Source: Nitrospirota bacterium (GTDB taxonomy: Bacteria; Nitrospirota; Nitrospiria; Nitrospirales; UBA8639). Taken from it: 13,555 nt of DNA. The stretch is taken from contig JAOUQB010000031.1 of NCBI GenBank assembly GCA_029879555.1, positions 1 to 13,555 of the forward strand, written 5' to 3'. The notes beneath the pieces are model-generated. The model was not told the DNA's origin, made no database searches, and was given only the letters and a program-made list of their open reading frames with translations. A program made the position numbers and the translations under genes. Each line of letters opens with the position of its first letter. Positions within the stretch are counted from its first letter, which is position 1. Below, piece by piece: positions 7,759 through 13,555 of this stretch.

Positions 7759-8586
7759 GTGAGTAACACCTGCTTCAAAGCTCCACGGCACGTATTCCTG
7801 ACGTGTTGTGGGACCATCCTCACATTATTACTGGCAGTTCAATGTACCTGGACGCCTACAATCAAAACACTCATCCATCAAAGTGAAGAAGGAAATATTA
7901 CCCTAGAGACTTCCAGGCAATTCAAGATCCTGCCTAATCATCCCCAGGTTCTTTCAGAATCCATAATCAAACAAATCTTGCAAGGCCTTACTCACACTCA
8001 AGAAAATGGCCTCCTCCAAGAACTGTTCATTTCGGACTCGAAGCCATCTCCGGTTTTTTCTTCTGCCCAGATAGCCTTCTTAACTCCTCATCTTGTCGAT
8101 GCCTTTTCCAAGGCGACACCAGAAGAACTCATTGCCTTTCGAATTCCTGGGCAGAAAGAAGGAGCGGCTCAAGTACGTGGGGAAATAGCGGTGTTTCCAC
8201 CGGCCATCTTCCTTTCCACGATACAGAGCTTTGCCGATTATCAAGGGAATCCCTCTAAGATGGCCTCTTCATCACGAAATCTCCAGAAACACACCACGCT
8301 CATGTTTTCCCCAGAAAAGGCTGTTCTTAACCCAAAAGAAACGCAACGCTTCATGAACCTGTCTTCTCAGGACTCTTGGATAGCGATCAACTATGCCGAC
8401 CTCGTCCCATTCAGTGAAAATGCTCTCGATAAAGAGGCCAGACCTACCCCCTCGATTCAAAATCACCAATTAGAAGGAACTTCCTCAGCAAAGAATACCC
8501 TTGAGCAACAATTACAAGACCTGCGAAGAAAGGTTGATGAGCAAGCGGAGGAAATTCAACGGCTTCAACAAGCAACGCCGAAATAG
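7759..8586 (+). CDS. Envelope-targeted hypothetical protein with C-terminal coiled coil, 275 aa
   Basis: A GTG start gives an N-terminus with a basic patch (KAPRH), a hydrophobic stretch at about 12-28 (VFLTCCGTILTLLLAVQ) and Cys29. LAVQC resembles a lipobox, but Gln just before the Cys is unusual, so either a lipoprotein or an uncleaved anchor is possible. The body includes a conserved-looking patch (PVFSSAQIAFLTPHLVDAF, then ATPEELIAFRI, about 98-129). A Ser/Thr/Pro-rich linker follows, and residues about 247-271 show clear heptads (LEQQLQDLRRKVDEQAEEI), a probable coiled coil for oligomerisation. I recognise no named family. It lies 97 bases after the TenA/CADD-like gene on the same strand, so it may share the transcript. 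The SD is weak (CAGG about 12 bases upstream). Confidence 0.7.
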   Translation: MSNTCFKAPRHVFLTCCGTILTLLLAVQCTWTPTIKTLIHQSEEGNITLETSRQFKILPNHPQVLSESIIKQILQGLTHTQENGLLQELFISDSKPSPVFSSAQIAFLTPHLVDAFSKATPEELIAFRIPGQKEGAAQVRGEIAVFPPAIFLSTIQSFADYQGNPSKMASSSRNLQKHTTLMFSPEKAVLNPKETQRFMNLSSQDSWIAINYADLVPFSENALDKEARPTPSIQNHQLEGTSSAKNTLEQQLQDLRRKVDEQAEEIQRLQQATPK

Positions 8587-8823
8587 ACCGCTAGCCAATT
8601 GGCCCCATCGGGAGCTGAAGGATATTGCCTTCCGAAAAATTTAATAGGCCATATACCGAAATTTCTTCTCTGTATAATCCCTTAGCGACATTTCATCAAC
8701 TCTGACTCTACCAAGCCCCCATTTAGCTCGCTACCTTTCTGACCAACGCCCTAAACGAGGTTATCACGACAAATGGTTTTCACTGAACCCGCACGGAATG
8801 GAGCCAAGGCTTTAAACCAAAAA

Positions 8824-9246
8824 TTAATTTCCCTGAATCGCCTGGAGAATTTTTTCCACGACGGGCTCATCAGCGACAGGAAAGGCATACGACCCCAATT
8901 CATGGGGAGGAACCCAAGCCATATCAATACACTCCAGAGGCTGGGGATTCCCTGCAAACAGGGAACAGGTGAAGAAATGTAATTCGACTTCTTTCTCTGG
9001 ATATCGATGGCGAAGAACACAGAAGGGCTGTACATTGCTCACCTCTATATCGATTTCCTCTTTCAGCTCTCGCTTCAAACATTGCTCTAAGCTCTCACCC
9101 TTCTCTTGCTTGCCTCCAGGAAATTCCCATAATCCACCCTGATCCGCTTCAAGTTTTCTTCTCGTGATAAAAATTTTCCCCTCTTGATGAATTATGGCGG
9201 CAGTGACCACAACAAAGGGCAATTCTACAAGACCTGGGTCATTCAT
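8824..9246 (-). CDS. mutT: NUDIX hydrolase of the MutT / (d)NTP pyrophosphatase type
   Basis: The 140-residue product carries a full NUDIX box at 45-67 (G45, E51, R59-E60-L61, E63-E64). The usual Gly after EE-x is Asp66, a tolerated change. The N-terminal strand VVVTAAII, the pattern TRRKLEADQGGLWEFPGGK, and the C-terminal DMAWVPPHELGSYAFPVADEPVV (about 108-130) are typical of small MutT-like enzymes that hydrolyse oxidised nucleotides such as 8-oxo-dGTP to the monophosphate. A related specificity (NudG-like, pyrimidine) cannot be excluded by sequence. I chose the ATG at 9246 because it overlaps the mutY stop codon (ATGAATGA on the minus strand), implying translational coupling. A frame extension to 9327 lies inside mutY and looks non-coding. 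The gene and mutY together form a GO-repair unit. Confidence 0.88.
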   Translation of the reverse strand: MNDPGLVELPFVVVTAAIIHQEGKIFITRRKLEADQGGLWEFPGGKQEKGESLEQCLKRELKEEIDIEVSNVQPFCVLRHRYPEKEVELHFFTCSLFAGNPQPLECIDMAWVPPHELGSYAFPVADEPVVEKILQAIQGN

Positions 9247-9952
9247 GAAAGGAAACCGTATGGCAAATATCGCGCATAGGACAGAGTAGACAGAACGGTT
9301 TGCGTGCGGTACACACCATGGCTCCAAAATCCATTAAGCCTTGATTGAAATCATACCCTTTCCCCTTGGGAATCAGTTTTTCAGACAACATCCACAAAGT
9401 AGGTTTTTGTTTTTGGGGATCTCCCTTTCCAATAAAAATCCGATGTAAGACTCGTATCACATTGGTATCAAGAATAGCGGCATCCTTCTGAAACGCAAAG
9501 GATTGGATAGCTCCGGCCGTATACCGACCAATCCCCTTCATCGACAACAGCTCATTTTCTTCGCTGGGAATGTTTCCCCCATACCGCTCCATCGTCTCGC
9601 AAGCAATTCCATGAAGACGATACGGCCGAATGTTATAGCCCAAGGGATACCAGGTTTTTCGTACGTCATCTGGATGGGCCTTAGCAAGTTCTTGAATGGT
9701 GGGGTATTTTTGTAAAAATTCATGAAATTTTGGAATGACACGATCCACTTGAGTCTGTTGCAACATCATTTCAGAGACTAAGACCTTGTATGGATCCTCT
9801 GTCCTTCTCCACGGAAGATCGCGGCCCGACTCGGAATACCATTTCAGTAATCGTTTCTGAAATTTCCGTTTTTTTGAAAGAGGAATATTCTGAATCTCAG
9901 GATAAACTGTCTTTACTTTAGCTTCTTTTTTTAGTTTTTTTTGAGAAGTCAT
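9239..9952 (-). CDS. mutY: Adenine DNA glycosylase, short form (A/G-specific)
   Basis: MutY removes adenine mispaired with 8-oxoguanine, starting base excision repair. This 237-residue protein has a Lys-rich N-terminal tail (1-35), the MutY signature SEMMLQQTQV (60-69) with catalytic E61, the helix-hairpin-helix SMKGIGRYTAGAI (137-149), catalytic D162 in ILDTNV, and a 4Fe-4S cluster motif C214-x6-C221-x2-C224-x5-C230. The protein ends seven residues later, so the C-terminal NUDIX-like 8-oxoG recognition domain of the 350-residue E. coli enzyme is absent. Two changes from canonical MutY are DTNV in place of DGNV and PLGYNIRPYRLH in place of the usual GLGYYxRARNLH. Short relatives include mismatch glycosylases of the MIG type, but the LQQTQV stretch favours MutY. 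It overlaps the downstream NUDIX gene by a few bases. No SD is seen before the ATG. Confidence 0.9.
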   Translation of the reverse strand: MTSQKKLKKEAKVKTVYPEIQNIPLSKKRKFQKRLLKWYSESGRDLPWRRTEDPYKVLVSEMMLQQTQVDRVIPKFHEFLQKYPTIQELAKAHPDDVRKTWYPLGYNIRPYRLHGIACETMERYGGNIPSEENELLSMKGIGRYTAGAIQSFAFQKDAAILDTNVIRVLHRIFIGKGDPQKQKPTLWMLSEKLIPKGKGYDFNQGLMDFGAMVCTARKPFCLLCPMRDICHTVSFHE

Positions 9953-10160
9953 TGAATAAGGGTTAACAGTCTAAACCAGAATAAAGTGAAAACAAAAGAA
10001 GAGAACGTATTTTGTTTATGCTCAGAATCTGATGCATACCTTCATATTTTTCAACTCAAGCCCAACGGAAATCTTCCTTGCTAGACAGTCCTATCTTTCT
10101 TCAGGTAATGTCGCCTTTTCATAAAGGGTCATTATCATATTCCTTTCTGATGAGAGCAGT

Positions 10161-10192
10161 CCCCTAATGCGTTTTTTCTCACCCCCAATGCG
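10161..10192. repeat. Imperfect 11-base direct repeat
   Basis: CCCCTAATGCG (10161-10171) and CCCCCAATGCG (10182-10192) match at 10 of 11 bases and start 21 bases apart, about two helical turns. The spacing suits two adjacent protein-binding sites. They lie about 250 bases before the methyltransferase start. Confidence 0.35.
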
Positions 10193-10204
10193 GAGGAATA
10201 CACC

Positions 10205-10225
10205 ATGACCCTTGATTCTGCATAA
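10205..10225 (+). other. Six-codon mini-ORF behind a strong SD
   Basis: GGAGGA (10192-10197) precedes ATG 10205 by 7 bases and the frame reads M-T-L-D-S-A before TAA. Another six-codon frame (M-R-R-N-T-P, 10188-10208) overlaps it through ATGA. The SD is the best in the gap, but the peptide is tiny. It could be a leader peptide, the remnant of a gene start, or chance. Confidence 0.25.
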
Positions 10226-10445
10226 ATTTTCATTAATCACAACCCTCAAGAATTCGGGGTCTTTGTCCTATCATGTGGACGAAATCCTGTTCTAATCTTT
10301 CGCTTTCCCTTTCTCAGGGAGCCATTCCCCTTAATCCCATACTTTTGCCTCGCATCTATACAGCGGCGAATTGCCTTCGCCCATGCAGTTCCTTCGGCTT
10401 TCCATTTACTTTAAAGGTGTTTTTGCACCATTAGGAGATACATTT

Positions 10446-11411
10446 ATGGCTACGTTTCTTCCCAGCAATGCATTAATTCCCCAAACCAACACACCTAGTC
10501 TTATCGCTAAAGACTCAGCAGCAAATTTAACCTTAGACTACCTTAAAACCATAAATCGAAAAGGGGGTCCAATTCCTTCTGAATATTTAGAAATGAATTT
10601 AGCCATGAACACTTTGGCTCAATTACACCACTCCGGTGACATATCAAATGCAGATCTCGAAAGCATCCGTACCGAACTGGGAGAGGCCATGACTCCAAAA
10701 ACCATACAAGGATTTGCCTACACCCAACCACATGGATATGCAGGGGATTTTGAAATTATCGAAAAAATCTACAAAAATCACGTAACACCTGAACCGCATC
10801 TTGCTAATTGGGATATTTTTTTCCAAGCTCATCCTGCAGCACAAGCGGTAAGAAATCGGGTTTCATTTTTCCTAGATCAAGTATGGAGTGTAAAAGAACA
10901 ACCAGGCCGAAAAGCTCGAATCTTAAACGTGGCAAGCGGTCCTGGGCGCGACCTACATGAATGCCTAAATATCATGGGGCCATCGGGACTTCACTTTGAT
11001 TGTGTCGATCAAGACCTCCACGCGATTCAACATGCCACTCACCTCTGTCAGAAATATACATCCAGCATTACGTTTTATCACCAAAACATCTTCAAATTTA
11101 CCGCGAATAAAACCTATGACCTTATTTGGTCAGCTGGACTTTTTGATTACTTCTCAGACAGCCTATTTAAACGTATTATCAAAAGGCTGTTACCCTTCCT
11201 GGAAAAATCAGGAAAGCTCGTCGTGGGAAATTTTTCTGATGATAATCCGAGCCAAGATTACATGGAATTTTTTAAATGGCTCCTCCATCATCGAAGTAGC
11301 AAAAAATTACAACAATTAGCCCAAGAATGTGGCATTCCTTCAAGTAACATTCAAGTTCAACGAGAACCAGAAGGCGTGAATTTATTTCTGATTATTTCAG
11401 GGAACGGCTAA
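10446..11411 (+). CDS. Class I SAM-dependent methyltransferase, PhcB-like (3-hydroxy fatty acid methyl ester type)
   Basis: The 321-residue product has a Rossmann methyltransferase core at about 155-265. Motif I is ILNVASGPGRD (159-169), the acidic residue ending strand 2 is D188, and YDLIWSAGLFDYF (224-236) gives motif IV to helix D. The helical N-terminal region includes PHGYAGDFEIIEKIY (95-109) and PAAQAVRNR (130-138). These patches are what I associate with proteins annotated as extracellular factor 3-hydroxypalmitic acid methyl ester biosynthesis, the family of Ralstonia PhcB, which makes a quorum-sensing fatty-acid methyl ester. The family call is from memory. The substrate here is not proven and other small-molecule targets are possible. 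The ATG at 10446 is chosen because AGGAG lies 8 bases upstream. Upstream in-frame starts at 10371 and 10383 have no SD. No signal peptide is seen, so it should act in the cytosol. It converges on a hybrid sensor kinase. Confidence 0.8.
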   Translation: MATFLPSNALIPQTNTPSLIAKDSAANLTLDYLKTINRKGGPIPSEYLEMNLAMNTLAQLHHSGDISNADLESIRTELGEAMTPKTIQGFAYTQPHGYAGDFEIIEKIYKNHVTPEPHLANWDIFFQAHPAAQAVRNRVSFFLDQVWSVKEQPGRKARILNVASGPGRDLHECLNIMGPSGLHFDCVDQDLHAIQHATHLCQKYTSSITFYHQNIFKFTANKTYDLIWSAGLFDYFSDSLFKRIIKRLLPFLEKSGKLVVGNFSDDNPSQDYMEFFKWLLHHRSSKKLQQLAQECGIPSSNIQVQREPEGVNLFLIISGNG

Positions 11412-11427
11412 TCTTCCAAGAATCAAA

Positions 11428-11456
11428 ATCCCTCCACATAAATTTTGTGGAGGGAT
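11428..11456. terminator. Perfect 11-bp hairpin after the methyltransferase gene
   Basis: ATCCCTCCACA (11428-11438) pairs perfectly with TGTGGAGGGAT (11446-11456) across a 7-base loop, beginning 17 bases after the stop at 11411. On the plus strand it is followed by CAAAAT, not a U-run. On the minus strand TTTTG follows. It probably ends or protects the methyltransferase mRNA 3' end and may also stop read-through from the opposing kinase gene. Confidence 0.55.
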
Positions 11457-11523
11457 CAAAATAGAATGAGCTATTTTTCAAAACTGCTCACATTAACCGA
11501 GTGAAAATCTAACCAATACTAGA

Positions 11524-11564
11524 CTGCTTGGGGGTATTATTAAAGAATAAATTCCCCCAAGCAG
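11524..11564. terminator. Second 11-bp hairpin between convergent genes
   Basis: CTGCTTGGGGG (11524-11534) and CCCCCAAGCAG (11554-11564) are perfectly complementary. The 19-base loop contains an inner stem TTATT/AATAA closed by AAAG, so the structure is a stacked double stem. No U-run follows on either strand. It lies about 97 bases beyond the kinase stop in the kinase direction and could serve as a bidirectional, Rho-aided or 3'-protective structure. Confidence 0.5.
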
Positions 11565-11660
11565 CTTAACACTCCCATGATTCCTTGGAACGCATTTCTT
11601 CAAAGCAAAGCCAGGAACACACAATCCCTCAAAATCACATTAGGCTGACCATAAAGAAAT

Positions 11661-13555
11661 TTATTCGCGTAAAACAGCATCCAAAGCAACGCTTAAATCA
11701 ATCAAATTAAAAGGCTTGGCAACTCGTCCCTTAAACCCATAATTCTTATAGTTTGCCAAAACAGGGTCATTTGAATATCCACTTACCACAATTGCGCGGA
11801 GATGGGGCTCGAGAGAAAGCATTTCTTTGACCACTTCCTTTCCTCCAAGTCCTCCAGGTATTGTGAGATCCAAGATAACGGCAGAAAATGGCTCCCCACT
11901 ATCCTTGGCCTGGCGGAAAACATTGAGTGCTTCTTCCCCATCTGAGACTGCCTTAAAATTATACCCACAAGTCTGAATCATTTCCCCAAGGATATTCCGA
12001 ATTTGGGCTTCATCATCCATAATCAAGATGTTCCCATGGCCAAATTTGATATCTTGGGTTTTTGGAAGGGGGATATTTTCTTCTGGGGAGAGCGCCGGCA
12101 AAAGAAAAGAAAACTGACTCCCAACCCCCTCTTCAGAGTCAGCCCACAACACCCCACCATGATTTCGAATTATGGAATACGAAGTCGCCAGCCCCAAGCC
12201 TGAACCAGTTGATTTTGTTGTAAAATAGGGGTCGAAAATTTTCCCTAAATTTTCTTTAGAGATCCCGATTCCTTGATCTTTAACCGTAACGAGAATCCAT
12301 TGATTATGTAAGGACACCAATTGGTGGCTATGGCTCAGCCGTTCACCCTCATCTTTGTTAACATTGCGCGCCTGAATAACACATTCCCCACCCAGCTCCA
12401 TGGCCTGCCGTGCATTAAGGACAAGGTTATGCATTACTTGGCAAATTTGGCCGACATCAACATTGACCGCCCACAGGTTCGGTCCAGTACGAAACACAGG
12501 ACGAACTTTTGATCCAGCAAAAACTAATCGTGCGTTTTCTTCCAATATTGGGCCTAAAGACGCAATATTTTTAATCGGATCTCCGCCTTTAGAAAATGTC
12601 AGGAGTTGGCCAGCAATATCTTGAGCACGAAAAGAAGCTTGCTCAGCTTCAACAAGTCGAAGATACAACGGATGGGCGGAATCTACCTCGTATTTAGCTA
12701 GAGACAATTGCCCTAAAATAGCGGTGAGCAAATTATTAAAATCATGCGCTAAGCCTCCGGCTAAAAGACCAAGAGACTCTAATTTTGCACTACGTACACG
12801 GGCCTCCTCCCATTTTTTTTGCTCGGTCACATCCTGAGCCAACCCAATGATTTTCGTAATTGTTCCCGTCATATCCTTTAACGGATAAGTGCGACTATGA
12901 ACCCATCGCATTTCCTTATTCGAGCCGATAACCCGATATTCAATATCAAGACTTTTCCCGTCCAAGCGCCTTAAAAATAGATTTTCGACTCGTCCGCGGT
13001 CTTCTGGTGCCACAACACTCAGCCAATCAAAGGGATTGTTCATCAACTGTTGAGCATTCCCACCCCAAAGTCGCTCATAAGCGGGGCTGACATAGACCAT
13101 ACATTGCAATTCGATATCCCATATCCAAAACACACTATCAATGGCTTCTGCTAGTTGAAGAAATTTCTGGTCGCTTTCCTTGAATGCCAATTCCGCTGTT
13201 CGTACATCCGTTAAATCTCGACAGATCATTAATGCCGTTAATATCTGCTTTCCATTGGCTGGTTCTGGGAAAAACCTTACCTCAAAACATCGCATTCCAC
13301 GGGTCGTGGGATGAGATATCTCAAATGTAGCGGCTATACCGGTCTTGAGTACACTGCCAATTTTTTCTTCGAAAACATCCGCAACCTTTTGAGATAACCC
13401 TAAATCCTCAAGCCGTTTCCCCAAATATTTTTCCGGCGGTAGAGGCTCAAGACTATCCCACCAACGGTTCAAATATAGTATTCGATTTCTGTGATCAATT
13501 CGCGCAATAATATCAGGAAGATTTTCAGTTAACGAATGTAGCTCGAGATCCCACC
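11661..13555 (-). CDS. Hybrid sensor histidine kinase: PAS-PAS-HisKA-HATPase-REC (N-terminus outside window)
   Basis: The frame is open to the window edge, so 630 residues are visible and the start lies beyond. A TTG at 13472 falls inside a PAS domain and is not the start, because preceding codons read LPDIIARIDHRNRILYLN, a PAS beginning. Numbered from 13472, PAS 1 runs to about 95 and PAS 2 spans 100-220 (WIWDIELQCMVYVSPAYERLWGG). The dimerisation/phosphoacceptor helix has LAGGLAHDFNNLL with H243. The HATPase has N-box residues N349/N353 (HNLVLNARQAM), the DQGIGIS box near 399-405 and GSGLGLA near 423-429. A linker leads to a receiver (about 481-603) with acidic D486-D487, phosphoacceptor D535 (VILDLTIPGG) and K586 (AKPF). 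No transmembrane helix is visible. It probably senses a cytosolic or redox/ligand cue and relays phosphate His to Asp. The output partner is not in the window. It converges on the methyltransferase gene. Confidence 0.93.
   Translation of the reverse strand, partial: WDLELHSLTENLPDIIARIDHRNRILYLNRWWDSLEPLPPEKYLGKRLEDLGLSQKVADVFEEKIGSVLKTGIAATFEISHPTTRGMRCFEVRFFPEPANGKQILTALMICRDLTDVRTAELAFKESDQKFLQLAEAIDSVFWIWDIELQCMVYVSPAYERLWGGNAQQLMNNPFDWLSVVAPEDRGRVENLFLRRLDGKSLDIEYRVIGSNKEMRWVHSRTYPLKDMTGTITKIIGLAQDVTEQKKWEEARVRSAKLESLGLLAGGLAHDFNNLLTAILGQLSLAKYEVDSAHPLYLRLVEAEQASFRAQDIAGQLLTFSKGGDPIKNIASLGPILEENARLVFAGSKVRPVFRTGPNLWAVNVDVGQICQVMHNLVLNARQAMELGGECVIQARNVNKDEGERLSHSHQLVSLHNQWILVTVKDQGIGISKENLGKIFDPYFTTKSTGSGLGLATSYSIIRNHGGVLWADSEEGVGSQFSFLLPALSPEENIPLPKTQDIKFGHGNILIMDDEAQIRNILGEMIQTCGYNFKAVSDGEEALNVFRQAKDSGEPFSAVILDLTIPGGLGGKEVVKEMLSLEPHLRAIVVSGYSNDPVLANYKNYGFKGRVAKPFNLIDLSVALDAVLRE

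Larger units (their letters stand above)
9953..10445. other. Gene-poor intergenic region upstream of the methyltransferase gene
   Basis: This stretch of about 490 bases separates the divergent mutY and methyltransferase genes. I see no ORF with coding character, tRNA or terminator. It is A/T-rich near mutY. It does contain a near-perfect direct repeat (10161-10171 and 10182-10192), a strong SD followed by a six-codon ORF (10192-10225), and in-frame TTG (10371) and ATG (10383) codons upstream of the methyltransferase that lack SD sequences. It may hold a long 5' leader or regulatory sites. Confidence 0.5.

Noticed and set aside
8594..8632. GCCAATTGGC palindrome and a small GAAGG/CCTTC stem as a terminator for the envelope-protein gene
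   Set aside because: The palindrome has no loop and the stem has only five base pairs with no T-run after it, so I do not call a terminator.
8673..8678. Perfect TATAAT hexamer after the envelope-protein gene
   Set aside because: No -35-like hexamer lies at 16-18 bases upstream, and the only plus-strand frame downstream (8773-8982) is antisense to the NUDIX gene.
9247..9327. N-terminal extension of the NUDIX hydrolase to 9327
   Set aside because: It lies within the mutY coding sequence, encodes no NUDIX-like sequence, and the ATG at 9246 overlaps the mutY stop as expected for coupled genes.
10371..10445. Upstream TTG/ATG starts for the methyltransferase
   Set aside because: Neither has an SD, while the ATG at 10446 has AGGAG at ideal spacing. 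The extra residues show no family-like sequence.
11661..13472. TTG at 13472 as the start of the hybrid kinase
   Set aside because: The frame stays open to the window edge and the codons before it encode the beginning of a PAS domain, so the gene must start outside the window.

Overview
The window holds chromosomal, mostly housekeeping sequence from a Gram-negative-type bacterium. Coding density is high, several genes appear to start with GTG or TTG, and base composition is moderate. A full-length cobalamin-dependent methionine synthase, several uncharacterised exported or membrane proteins, a PhcB-like methyltransferase and a TenA/CADD-like protein would fit a Nitrospira-like member of the Nitrospirota. 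That is an impression from gene content, not a demonstrated assignment. I see no rRNA, tRNA, CRISPR array, insertion sequence, integrase or phage gene.

Layout. Positions 1-678 (+) hold the end of an unrecognised protein and a small charged protein. Then comes an intergenic stretch (679-923) with a REP-like palindrome and two inverted repeats, followed by metH (4604-924, -). Positions 4605-4750 are a divergent promoter region. From 4751 to 8586 runs a cluster of small proteins mostly without known function: an exported protein with a BamE/SmpA-like motif (+), a small soluble protein (-), a membrane-anchored protein with a similar motif (+), a 94-aa protein (-), a TenA/PqqC/CADD-like helical-bundle protein (+) and an envelope protein ending in a coiled coil (+). 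Positions 9952-8824 (-) are a two-gene unit, mutY then a mutT-type NUDIX hydrolase, with overlapping stop and start codons. This is a compact oxidised-guanine (GO) repair pair. A gene-poor stretch of about 490 bases (9953-10445) contains operator-like repeats and tiny ORFs. It precedes a class I SAM methyltransferase resembling the PhcB family (10446-11411, +). This converges, across two strong hairpins, on a hybrid PAS sensor kinase with a C-terminal receiver (-) whose N-terminus runs off the window.

How the genes might connect. MetH consumes methyl-tetrahydrofolate and regenerates methionine for SAM. The TenA/CADD-like protein belongs to a broad fold group that includes an unusual para-aminobenzoate (folate precursor) synthase, so a folate link is possible but unproven. 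MutY and the NUDIX protein belong to one repair pathway. The PhcB-like enzyme next to a hybrid kinase recalls the Ralstonia phcBSR signalling locus, but the genes converge and are not an operon.

The most interesting items are the PhcB-like methyltransferase/hybrid-kinase pair, the short MutY overlapping a NUDIX gene, the TenA/CADD-like gene with an exact 11-base direct repeat over its translation start region, and two envelope proteins sharing a BamE-like motif. I find no clear new defence or mobile system.
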